A stretch of DNA of 34,680 nt from an uncultured Clostridia bacterium (lineage in GTDB: Bacteria; Bacillota; Clostridia; Christensenellales; Aristaeellaceae). This document shows, in pieces, positions 16,270 to 23,273 of the stretch. A program made the position numbers and the translations under genes. The notes beneath the pieces were generated by a model. That model saw only the letters and a list, made by a program, of their open reading frames with translations. It did no database searches and was not told the DNA's origin. Position 1 is the first letter of the stretch. Each line of letters begins with the position of its first letter. The stretch lies in assembly GCA_946409855.1 (NCBI GenBank), contig CAMJXZ010000002.1, positions 1 to 34,680 on the forward strand, written 5' to 3'.

Positions 16270-17436
16270 TTATACTCCTTCCCGCAGATCGATCAGCCTG
16301 GGCAGCGGCCCGCCAAGCAGCGGACGGCACCATTCCCTGAACGCCTCTGTCACGCCGTTGCCCGCATCGTTGATGAATTCATCGGGCATCTTGCGTTCGG
16401 TCATCATCACTTCCCGGATGTCCGCCAGAAAGGTTTCGCCGGCGTAAGAGGGACCTTTCTTTCTCCGGATCGCGATCATTTTTGCTGTTTCCCCGGCGAC
16501 AGCGGCCCGCACCGCCATCCGGCCGCATGCTTCCGCCTCTTCGCGGTCCACGCTGCTCTGCCAGGGGATGGAAGCCCTGCCCAGCAGGCCGGGCTTTTCC
16601 GAGCGGGCTTTATAGCCCAGTTTTTTGGTGATCAGCTGGGCCAGATGAGAAGAAACGTCCCCGAAATAGGTCGACCGGCCCACTGTAAAAACAGGCTCCA
16701 CAATGGGCTTTCCGTCCGCGTCGTGCAGGCCTTCGCTGGCCACGACGACGCCGCACCCTTTTTTGTCGATCAGCTTCTGTACATCCGACAGAAACTGTTC
16801 TTCATCAAAGTTTCTTTCCGGAAGAAAAATCAGGTCAGGTCCGGCCCCGTAACTGTCCGCTGCCAGAGCGGACGCCGCCGCCAGCCATCCGGCGTTCCGG
16901 CCCATCGCTTCCACCACCGCGATATGGATCGGCAGGCTGTTCACATCACAGCACACCTCCGCCACGCTGCCGGCGATATACCTGGCTGCACTGGCAAAGC
17001 CCGGGGCATGATCCGTAACCGCCAGATCGTTGTCAATGGTCTTGGGGATGCCGATGACCCGGATATCTGTTCCTTCACATTTCTTCTGCAGTTTTCCGCA
17101 GGTATCCATGGTGCCGTTGCCGCCGTTCATCAGCACGTAACGGATCCCGTATTTCTGAAGGACCGGGATCATGGCTTCATATTCCGGAGCTTCCATAGCA
17201 TCCCGGGAGGTGCCGATGGCGGAAGCGGGACTGCGCATCAGGGCGTCCAGCACGTCCCCGGGAAGATCGGTGACATCCCGAAGCCGCTCCCTGAGCAGGC
17301 CGCCCGTGCCGCCGATGGCCGCATAGATCCGGCCCACCCGGTCACAGGCCTGCGCTTCCCGGATGGCGCCGCAGAGCGAGACGTTGATCACAGCCGTAGG
17401 GCCGCCGCCGTGGATGATGATCAGGTTATTATCCAT
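16270..17436 (-). CDS. 6-phosphofructokinase, PPi-type-like
   Basis: A 388-residue phosphofructokinase, phosphorylating fructose-6-phosphate to the 1,6-bisphosphate. The catalytic PKTIDND (131-137), TDHAPGFASAARYI and MGRNAGW (178-184) are in place. Lys132 (PKTIDND rather than PGTIDND) is the mark of pyrophosphate-using enzymes. The phosphate-donor loop is GGNGT (105-109): Gly, not the Asp that blocks ATP in PPi enzymes, and Asn instead of the usual magnesium-site Asp. The N-terminal HGGGPTAVIN departs slightly from the usual GGxxPGxN. The donor therefore cannot be decided from sequence. The start at 17436 follows AAAGGAG. It lies 15 bases after the second CHR gene and four before pgi. Confidence 0.85.
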   Translation of the reverse strand: MDNNLIIIHGGGPTAVINVSLCGAIREAQACDRVGRIYAAIGGTGGLLRERLRDVTDLPGDVLDALMRSPASAIGTSRDAMEAPEYEAMIPVLQKYGIRYVLMNGGNGTMDTCGKLQKKCEGTDIRVIGIPKTIDNDLAVTDHAPGFASAARYIAGSVAEVCCDVNSLPIHIAVVEAMGRNAGWLAAASALAADSYGAGPDLIFLPERNFDEEQFLSDVQKLIDKKGCGVVVASEGLHDADGKPIVEPVFTVGRSTYFGDVSSHLAQLITKKLGYKARSEKPGLLGRASIPWQSSVDREEAEACGRMAVRAAVAGETAKMIAIRRKKGPSYAGETFLADIREVMMTERKMPDEFINDAGNGVTEAFREWCRPLLGGPLPRLIDLREGV

Positions 17437-17451
17437 AAGGTGGTTTCTCCT

Positions 17452-18018
17452 TTACATAAGGCCCAGCAGGCCCAGGGCCAAACCGCCCGCGCCGCACAGC
17501 GCCATGGTCAGGATCGGGTTCAGCCTGAATTTCCTCAGGGAGAAGAAAGCGCCTGCAAACAGCGCCATCGCGGCCCACTGCGCGTTTTCCGGGCTGATCT
17601 GCTGACGCCCGCCGAAGGCTATCTGCAGCAGCATATTGAGTCCGGCCGCGCCAATCAGGGCTACCACCGCCGGACGCAGAGACGCCAGCACACCCTGCAG
17701 CATGGGCAGTTCCCGGTATTTGCGGTAAATGTAAGCCAGCAGCGACGCGATAAACAGGGAGGGCAGGATGCAGCCGAAGGTTGCGATGACCGCGCCCGGC
17801 AGCCCGGCGACTCTCATGCCCACAAAGGTCGCCCCGTTCAAAGCGATCGGCCCGGGCGTCATCTCCGCGATGGTCGCCAGGTCCATGAACTGCTCCGCCG
17901 TCAGCCAATGATGCAGATCGACCGTCTGGCTTTGGATCAGCGGGATCGCCACATATCCGCCGCCGATGGAGAACAGGCCGATCTGCACGAAGCTCAGAAA
18001 CAATTGCGGCAATATCAC
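17452..18018 (-). CDS. CHR (chromate transporter) family protein, short form, second of a pair
   Basis: A 188-residue half-size CHR protein; two such proteins together form one transporter. The conserved FSIGGGYVAIPLIQ (near residue 15) and EMTPGPIALNGATFVGMRVAGLPGAV are the family signature, followed by four or five membrane spans. The start is GTG at 18018, overlapping the TGA of its partner by four bases, which is the usual arrangement. Long-chain relatives export chromate, but short pairs in fermenters often have no known substrate. The position inside a sugar-phosphate operon suggests another anion, perhaps a sugar acid or phosphate; this is inference. Confidence 0.85.
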   Translation of the reverse strand: MILPQLFLSFVQIGLFSIGGGYVAIPLIQSQTVDLHHWLTAEQFMDLATIAEMTPGPIALNGATFVGMRVAGLPGAVIATFGCILPSLFIASLLAYIYRKYRELPMLQGVLASLRPAVVALIGAAGLNMLLQIAFGGRQQISPENAQWAAMALFAGAFFSLRKFRLNPILTMALCGAGGLALGLLGLM

Positions 18019-18587
18019 GCCTGTCCGCCCCCTTTCCGGCTGTACAGCACCAGCACGGCACCCACGACGGCGGCGGCCAGGATGATCCAGATCACGTTCA
18101 CCCTGAAAAAGAAAGTGGCGGCAAAGGCGGCGGCCATCACCGCATAATGCGTCCACTGCCCGGATTTCAGCACATTTTTGCCCAGGCTCAGGGATACGTC
18201 CAGGATCACTGCGGCCACCCCGCATGCCATGCCCTTGAGCACCAGGGTCACGAAGCGGTTTTCGGCAAACAGGTTATAAAACAGTGAAATGACAGATATA
18301 ATCACGACCGGCGGGATCACAGTGCCCAGCACCGCCGCCGCCATGCCTGCAAAGCCGCCCACTTTCCAGCCTGTCAGGATGGCCGCGTTGACAGCGATCG
18401 CGCCGGGGCTGGACTGGGCCAGGGCAGTCATATCCAGCATTTCCTGCTCGTCGAGCCAGTGCAGCTCATCCACGAACTTCCGTTTCATAAAAGTCACAAT
18501 CACAAAGCCGCCGCCGAAGGTAAAGGCGCTGATGTACAGCATGCTGAAAAACAGCGTCAGCAGGCGTTTTCTGCGGGATTGTTCCAT
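18015..18587 (-). CDS. CHR (chromate transporter) family protein, short form, first of a pair
   Basis: A 190-residue CHR protein, partner of the next gene. Signature: ISAFTFGGGFVIVTFMKRKFV near the N-terminus and SSPGAIAVNAAILTGWKVGG, followed by VLGTVIPPVVIISVISLFYN and further membrane spans. The start is taken at MEQSRRKR (18587), 10 bases after the LarA-like stop, behind GAGGGAAAACGC; a GTG-ATG start at 18632 would overlap LarA and has no ribosome site. The pair is co-transcribed with the LarA-like gene upstream and the phosphofructokinase downstream. Confidence 0.85.
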   Translation of the reverse strand: MEQSRRKRLLTLFFSMLYISAFTFGGGFVIVTFMKRKFVDELHWLDEQEMLDMTALAQSSPGAIAVNAAILTGWKVGGFAGMAAAVLGTVIPPVVIISVISLFYNLFAENRFVTLVLKGMACGVAAVILDVSLSLGKNVLKSGQWTHYAVMAAAFAATFFFRVNVIWIILAAAVVGAVLVLYSRKGGGQA

Positions 18588-18597
18588 GCGTTTTCCC

Positions 18598-20094
18598 TCA
18601 GCCTCCGCAGGGATGCGCCGGGGCGTCATCACGGAAATGACTGTTTTCCTCCGGATTTTTCATGCAAAGATGCACCGCGGCCGTAGTAAATGTTCTGGGC
18701 AGCGCCAGGATATTCGGGTTTTCGCCCACGATCTTCCGTTTGGCGTCTTCCAGGGCTTCTTCCACCGTGGCACGTGTTTTTAAGCCCATGCTCCTGGCGA
18801 TGCCAGGTTCCCTCGCGCCGACGATATAGATGGCGCTGGTATGCATCTCCGCCAGATGACCGCAGCTCATCATGGAGAAACCGTGGAAGGGATGGAAAGC
18901 GTTCGCGAAGCGGTATCTGCGGATATATTCCCCGTTCGTGGCAAAATATTCACCGTAGCGGTTCATGTCCGGCAAAATCTGCATGTAGTCGTGCTGGAAC
19001 ATGCCGTAGAGCTCGCGGAGATACGGCCAGCGCTCCTCATGAAACCAGCCGTCGCAGATGGAAGGAACGATGAACACGCAATGATCGCTGAGCACCCGCT
19101 TATGCCGGATCACCTGGGCGGACAGAGCCTGCATCATCTGGATCGGGTTGGTGCCCATGCCCGCGCCGTAGTGAAAGTCGGTGGGCATGCCGAATACCAC
19201 GACATCGTATTTCTTTTCGGCCCAGTGCACGTAGGTACGCTTGTCAGCGGTCTTCCAGGAGACGGGCTGCATTTCCTTCGCGTATCCGGAATTGATCTCA
19301 ATCTGCCGGGATCTGGTATCCAGCACGGCGTCGCAGCAGAAGAATTTCTTGCCCATCTTCTCTTCCATCCACATGCCCTGCTGGTCGAACTTGTCCCGCA
19401 TCAGACTGCCGGTGGACACCGGCACGAAATCAGGCCGGTGCATGACCTGGGGCACATGGTGGGCGGCAATGCTCCGCCAGTGGCTGATGCCGGTGGCGCA
19501 GTGCTTATACCCGCCGGAATAACCGCCGTAGGGGTTGCCCTGGGTGTGGCCGATCAGAATCGCCACATCGGCATCAAAGACATATTTGTTCATGATCACG
19601 TGGTCTCCCTGGGGCGTAAAGCCCAGGTCCGCCAGATGGTTATAATCCTCGCTGTCGTGGCTGGTGATCTGACCGGAATACCAGAACTCATTGAACAGGT
19701 CATCCCCCAGGATCTGCCTGGCCTCGTTCATCGGCGTGCGCGGATGGAGGCCGTTGCTGAACAGAAGCAGGATGTCTTCCTTCCGGATGCCGGCTGCGTA
19801 CAGCTCGTCCAGACAGGCCCGGATGGCCACTTTGCGGTGGCTGGCGGCCTGGCAGCCGCCCTTGACGATATCCGGAATCACGAACACCACGGTTTTTTTG
19901 CCGCGGGCCAGATCCGCCAGCGGCTCCATGCCGATGGGATGGCGGATGGAGTCGAGCGTGGCGGTATACAGGCTGTCCCAGTCCTGCGGCAGACAGGGAG
20001 GATCGGGCACCGTTTCGCCCGGGATGAACACGTCGGTACTGTCGGGCAGATTGGCGCTCATGAAGCCGTGGCCGTATTCAAACTGCAGATTCAT
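18598..20094 (-). CDS. LarA-like protein (lactate racemase family), substrate unknown
   Basis: A 498-residue homologue of LarA, the nickel-pincer lactate racemase. The N-terminal catalytic-region SNGLH (His117) matches the first catalytic His of LarA, and GGYSGGYKHCATG holds the Lys (197) that tethers the cofactor in LarA, followed by SIAAHHVP (His212/213), the nickel ligand region. The second catalytic His of LarA (PHxFAGFSGG) is replaced: here it reads GNPYGGYSGG, with Asn187 at that place; His183 lies four residues earlier. At about 500 residues it is longer than LarA (about 425). Such homologues act on various 2-hydroxy acids. The start at 20094 follows GGGGGGAG. It lies between the triosephosphate isomerase-like and CHR genes. 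No larB, larC or larE is in view. Confidence 0.8.
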   Translation of the reverse strand: MNLQFEYGHGFMSANLPDSTDVFIPGETVPDPPCLPQDWDSLYTATLDSIRHPIGMEPLADLARGKKTVVFVIPDIVKGGCQAASHRKVAIRACLDELYAAGIRKEDILLLFSNGLHPRTPMNEARQILGDDLFNEFWYSGQITSHDSEDYNHLADLGFTPQGDHVIMNKYVFDADVAILIGHTQGNPYGGYSGGYKHCATGISHWRSIAAHHVPQVMHRPDFVPVSTGSLMRDKFDQQGMWMEEKMGKKFFCCDAVLDTRSRQIEINSGYAKEMQPVSWKTADKRTYVHWAEKKYDVVVFGMPTDFHYGAGMGTNPIQMMQALSAQVIRHKRVLSDHCVFIVPSICDGWFHEERWPYLRELYGMFQHDYMQILPDMNRYGEYFATNGEYIRRYRFANAFHPFHGFSMMSCGHLAEMHTSAIYIVGAREPGIARSMGLKTRATVEEALEDAKRKIVGENPNILALPRTFTTAAVHLCMKNPEENSHFRDDAPAHPCGG

Positions 20095-20106
20095 CGTGCT
20101 CCCCCC

Positions 20107-20949
20107 TTATTCCGCGCAATGGGTCATGTAGATGCGGACGATTTCGAGATATTCGTCCGGATAAAAGCCGATTTCTCCCTGGAAGCGGGTCAGGGCAATC
20201 AGACCGCCGTCCATTTCAGGGATGGAAGCCAGCATGGCCGCGTTGTCCTGTTTGAGACCGCCCCCGTATACCACCGGCATGCCGCCCGTCCGCTCCTTGA
20301 TGAAACGGGCGATGGGGGAGATGACCTCCGCGCCGGGCGGGGTTTTGCCAGGACCGATGGCCCAGATGGGCTCGTAGGCGATGATCACATTTTCCAAAGC
20401 GATCCCGTCCAGACCGACGGACAGCTGCTCGCTGAGCACTTCCTGCCAACGGTCCCGCTCCTCCGCCTTTTCACCGATGCAGTAGGTGACCGTCATGCCC
20501 TGACGCACCGCACAGCGGATTTCTTTGTTCAGCAGCCGGTTCACGGCTTTCGTATCGGTGACGCCCGCTTCCTGCAGGACGCCCAGCTTGTCCGCCCGCT
20601 CCTCGCAGTGACCGATGATCGTGCTTTTCACGCCCAGCGCCTTCATGGCGGCCGCCGGACGGTTGGCGGTATAAGCCCCGAAGCTGACGCCCGGCGCCAC
20701 ATCCGCCCGGTATACGCTCTGACAGCCCACTTCGATCATGCTGCCTTCCCCGGCAGCCTGTACCGCCGGGATCACATGGGCTTCCGGGAAATACATGGGA
20801 AAACGGGCGGCTCCGCGGTACTGCTCAAGCTCCGTTTTCGTACGGGAGATGATTGTCTCCGCCCAGCCTGCGCCTGCCGCCAGGCGGTTCACCCCGCCCA
20901 TTTCCGCCGGCACGTCGAAACGTTTGAGATTCAGGCAAAGATGTTTCAT
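20107..20949 (-). CDS. Divergent triosephosphate isomerase-family protein
   Basis: A 280-residue TIM-barrel protein related to triosephosphate isomerase, first gene of the six-gene unit. The three catalytic residues are kept: Lys9 in LNLKRF, His114 in IGHCEER, Glu193 in AYEPIWAIGPGKTPP. The phosphate-binding GGS motif is altered to GGGLK (229-233), the catalytic LNLKRF differs from the usual NWKMN, and it is about 30 residues longer than a normal 250-residue enzyme. It may therefore be a side-branch isomerase; EryH/LerI-type erythrulose-phosphate isomerases are one such branch. A house-keeping tpiA is not excluded. The start at 20949 follows AAGGAGGG. Transcribed from a promoter near 21120 under likely ROK control. 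Confidence 0.75.
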   Translation of the reverse strand: MKHLCLNLKRFDVPAEMGGVNRLAAGAGWAETIISRTKTELEQYRGAARFPMYFPEAHVIPAVQAAGEGSMIEVGCQSVYRADVAPGVSFGAYTANRPAAAMKALGVKSTIIGHCEERADKLGVLQEAGVTDTKAVNRLLNKEIRCAVRQGMTVTYCIGEKAEERDRWQEVLSEQLSVGLDGIALENVIIAYEPIWAIGPGKTPPGAEVISPIARFIKERTGGMPVVYGGGLKQDNAAMLASIPEMDGGLIALTRFQGEIGFYPDEYLEIVRIYMTHCAE

Positions 20950-21093
20950 GATCAGATTCCCTCCTTCTTATACCTGTCCGCCATCTGTTCGGGCGTGACC
21001 GGCTCAATCGCGCGTCAGGGCCGCATTGCGTTCCCTTTCTCTGTGGTCTTTTTTCCGGAAAAAAGCAGGGATCGGGATCGCGAAAAGCGGTTG

Positions 21094-21110
21094 TTAATTA
21101 ATTCAATTAA
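21094..21110. promoter_or_regulatory. AT-rich dyad, likely ROK-repressor operator
   Basis: TTAATTAATTCAATTAA is a dyad with 6-base arms TTAATT/AATTAA around 5 bases. It lies just downstream of the operon -10 box, which is a repressor position. AT-rich dyads of this kind fit sugar-responsive ROK repressors, one of which is encoded divergently at 21701. The pairing is inferred. Confidence 0.5.
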
Positions 21111-21113
21111 ATA

Positions 21114-21140
21114 ATTATCATACTATCCCGCGGTTGTCAA
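21114..21140 (-). promoter_or_regulatory. Promoter of the tpi-like/larA-like/CHR/pfk/pgi operon
   Basis: On the minus strand TTGACA (21135-21140) is followed, 15 bases on, by GATAAT (21114-21119). The leader to the first start codon is about 165 bases. The spacing is short, and other AT-rich -10 choices exist in the same stretch. Confidence 0.6.
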
Positions 21141-21370
21141 GTCCTTTGACAAAAAAGTTGATTCTGCCGTGTATGATCTGCTGTTCACGTCTCTCCCTGC
21201 CGGATAAGCGGTTTTTGCAGGATACAGGCGAACCGGATTCATCCGCGGTCCCCCGGCAGGCATAGGAGCGTCTGCCCGTCTGGTCCGCCGGCTTCCCCGT
21301 CAGCGTGATGGCCTTCCGGTCTGTGATGTCCATACTGCTTACGACCGGCATGAGCGCCTGAAAAGTGATA
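21141..21370. other. Non-coding stretch between the operon promoter and the MITE-like element
   Basis: No gene is supported in these 230 bases. A minus-strand open frame runs through (about 100 codons), but it has no ribosome site, crosses into the repeat element and resembles no family known to me. Confidence 0.4.
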
Positions 21371-21531
21371 TTGCTCCACCAATGAATGCTTGAAGCTGGA
21401 TGCTGCGGCAGAAGGGGTGAGAGACAAGGAATGAAAGCGCAGGCGTACCCGTAGGTACGGCAAGCTTTCATGACGCAGTATATCGCCCCTTATGACGCTG
21501 CAGATGTTTCAAGAATTTGTTGGGGGAGCAA
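21371..21531. mobile_element. MITE-like 161-bp element, copy 2
   Basis: Second copy of the element at 14770-14930, same length and orientation. TTGCTCCACCAATGAATG at the left matches, inverted, the right end (TTGGGGGAGCAA). It is flanked on both sides by TA, a possible target-site duplication of the kind made by IS630/Tc1-type elements. The middle is palindromic: ATGAAAGC (21431-21438) with GCTTTCAT (21464-21471), and GTACC (21445-21449) with GGTAC (21454-21458). It separates the two divergent promoters of this intergenic region. Confidence 0.7.
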
Positions 21532-21627
21532 TAATACAGCTGCGGCACGGTGGATCCGAGGAGAAAGCGATTGGGGCACAGGACTGTCCGCCCGGATCCA
21601 GGGATTGGTATGCATTCATTGATTCAT

Positions 21628-21656
21628 TTGACAAACAAACGAAACCGTTTTATGAT
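21628..21656 (+). promoter_or_regulatory. Promoter of the ROK gene with a small dyad
   Basis: Consensus -35 TTGACA (21628-21633), 17-base spacer, -10 TATGAT (21651-21656). The dyad AAACG-AAAC-CGTTT (21639-21652) lies in the spacer and could be an autoregulatory site; it differs from the AT-rich dyad in front of the operon. Confidence 0.75.
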
Positions 21657-21700
21657 AGCGTCAGGAATATTTCCGTTTATTCATGAGAGGGGCACAACAC

Positions 21701-22966
21701 ATGGCAGCAACATCCGGGCGGAACAGCGGCACCGTAAAACAGGAAAACCTGGAAGCCGTAAAACTGATGCTGTATCGTCAGGGGCCCATTTCCCGTGCTG
21801 AAATTGCCGTTCAGCTGGGGCTGACCCCCGCCACCATCACCAATATCACAGCAGACCTGATTGCCCGAAACTTTGTGGAAGAGGTTCAGAACGAAGACGC
21901 CTCCGCGCAGCCCCGCGGAACCGGACGCAAACCCATTCTGATTGATCTGAAGCGGGACTGCTTCACCGTGCTTGGCGTCTCCCTGGGGCGGGACAGTACC
22001 AGATTCTGTCTGTGCGATATGCGGGGCAAGGTACTGGCCAGCGGCATCTATGAGGTCATGAGCGATGATTACAGCGTCATGCTGCATCAGCTGCAGGGAA
22101 TTCTGAGCCTGATCCGCCAGCGGCATGAGGACCTGTGGAACAGGCTGCTGGGGATCGGCATATCGACGCCCGGCGTTGTCAATTCCCATCGGGGCCATGT
22201 GAAAAACCATATCCTGGAACGCCAGTCCTGGCGGGGAAAACCCCTTGCGGAGGAAATCAGCCGCTTTACCGGGCTTCCCGTGCGGCTGGAAAACAACGTG
22301 AAAGCCCGCAGCACCGCCATCACCTTATTCTGGCCGGAACTGCTGAACGGAGAGACTACTTTTGCCCTGTGCCATGTTTCCTTCGGCATCGCCTGTCCCT
22401 TTGTGCTGGGCAGCCGGGTTTTCGAAGGGGAAGACGCCGCCGCCGGCGAGATCGGCAAGATGATTCTGGAGCCGGACACCGCCCAGAAAACATCTGTTTT
22501 CGCGCCCGGCAGCAGGGAAGACGCCGCTTTTGCCCTGCCGGGCAGCCTGGAAGCCCTGTCCAGCGTGAATGCCATTCTGACTCAGTGCAGGAAACACATC
22601 CGTGAGGGAGAAGACACCATGCTTACCTCCCTCTGCCCGGACAGTGAAACCCTGCAATTATCCCATGTGCTGGAAGCCCAGCGTTCCGGCGACCCGATGG
22701 CGTGCCGGGTCATGGATCAGGCCATGTTCTATGTCGGCATTGCGCTGGCGAATATTGTGGACATTGTCAATCCCCACCTGGTCCTGCTCAGCGGACCGGT
22801 TTTTACCAATCGGCAGAATGCGGACACTGTGGAAAAGGCATTGATGCGCTACGCATTTCTGCCCGATGACGATGTACTGCACGTTCTGCCGGTTGATATG
22901 GGCGAATACGCCGGGGCGATCGGCGCGGCAGCCAGCTGCATCGAAAAGTATTTCCTGCGCTCATAA
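21701..22966 (+). CDS. ROK-family transcriptional repressor
   Basis: A 421-residue ROK repressor: N-terminal winged helix-turn-helix (about residues 15-65; PISRAEIAVQLGLTPATITN) followed by the sugar-kinase-like fold that binds a sugar or sugar phosphate. GVSLGRDSTRFCL and GIGISTPGVVNSHRG are ROK core stretches. The ENNVKA stretch matches the usual ENDV/ENNA segment before the sugar-binding site. The zinc motif CxCGxxGCxE is missing; after EDAAAGEIGKM the sequence continues into an unrelated stretch, so zinc binding and kinase activity seem lost. ATG 21701 follows GAGAGGGG; an earlier ATG (21683) has no ribosome site. Divergent from the six-gene operon, its likely target. Confidence 0.85.
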   Translation: MAATSGRNSGTVKQENLEAVKLMLYRQGPISRAEIAVQLGLTPATITNITADLIARNFVEEVQNEDASAQPRGTGRKPILIDLKRDCFTVLGVSLGRDSTRFCLCDMRGKVLASGIYEVMSDDYSVMLHQLQGILSLIRQRHEDLWNRLLGIGISTPGVVNSHRGHVKNHILERQSWRGKPLAEEISRFTGLPVRLENNVKARSTAITLFWPELLNGETTFALCHVSFGIACPFVLGSRVFEGEDAAAGEIGKMILEPDTAQKTSVFAPGSREDAAFALPGSLEALSSVNAILTQCRKHIREGEDTMLTSLCPDSETLQLSHVLEAQRSGDPMACRVMDQAMFYVGIALANIVDIVNPHLVLLSGPVFTNRQNADTVEKALMRYAFLPDDDVLHVLPVDMGEYAGAIGAAASCIEKYFLRS

Positions 22967-23037
22967 CGAAGACCGTTATTTCCGGATGCAGCCGTCCGGC
23001 AGCGTTCACAGGTTTCTCCGCAGCGCAAACGATTCAG

Positions 23038-23061
23038 CCGGGCCGAAGCGCCCGGTTTTTT
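23038..23061 (+). terminator. Terminator of the ROK gene
   Basis: CCGGGC (23038-23043) pairs with GCCCGG (23050-23055) around CGAAGC, followed by six T residues (23056-23061). Confidence 0.85.
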
Positions 23062-23115
23062 GCTGTGTCTGATCGCCGCCCCTTTCATTATTGTTCAGAA
23101 AACCGCTGTCCGCAA

Positions 23116-23126
23116 ACGCGTGTACA
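23116..23126. promoter_or_regulatory. LacI-type operator, site A
   Basis: ACGCGTGTACA matches the shared word ACRYGTGTRYA found at three other promoters in this locus. It lies 34 bases before the -35 box of the MalFG-type importer. A weaker relative, ACATTTGTACA (23163-23173), overlaps that -35 box. Confidence 0.5.
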
Positions 23127-23159
23127 CAAATGTGTATCATATAATTTGTGAAATGTGAC

Positions 23160-23188
23160 TTGACATTTGTACAGATCAATGTTAATAT
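23160..23188 (+). promoter_or_regulatory. Promoter of the MalFG-type importer operon
   Basis: TTGACA (23160-23165), 17-base spacer, TAATAT (23183-23188), 85 bases before the binding-protein start codon. Confidence 0.8.
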
Positions 23189-23273
23189 ACACTCGTATTT
23201 ATAAAGTGCGTGTTCCATGACGATCAATTTCAAAAAAACTGACTGTCCGTCCGAAGAAGAGGAGGAAAACACC

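Noticed and set aside
21118..21471. A minus-strand 117-codon open frame before the MITE-like element
   Set aside because: It has no ribosome site, runs into the repeat and past the operon promoter, and resembles no family. A gene remnant cannot be excluded.
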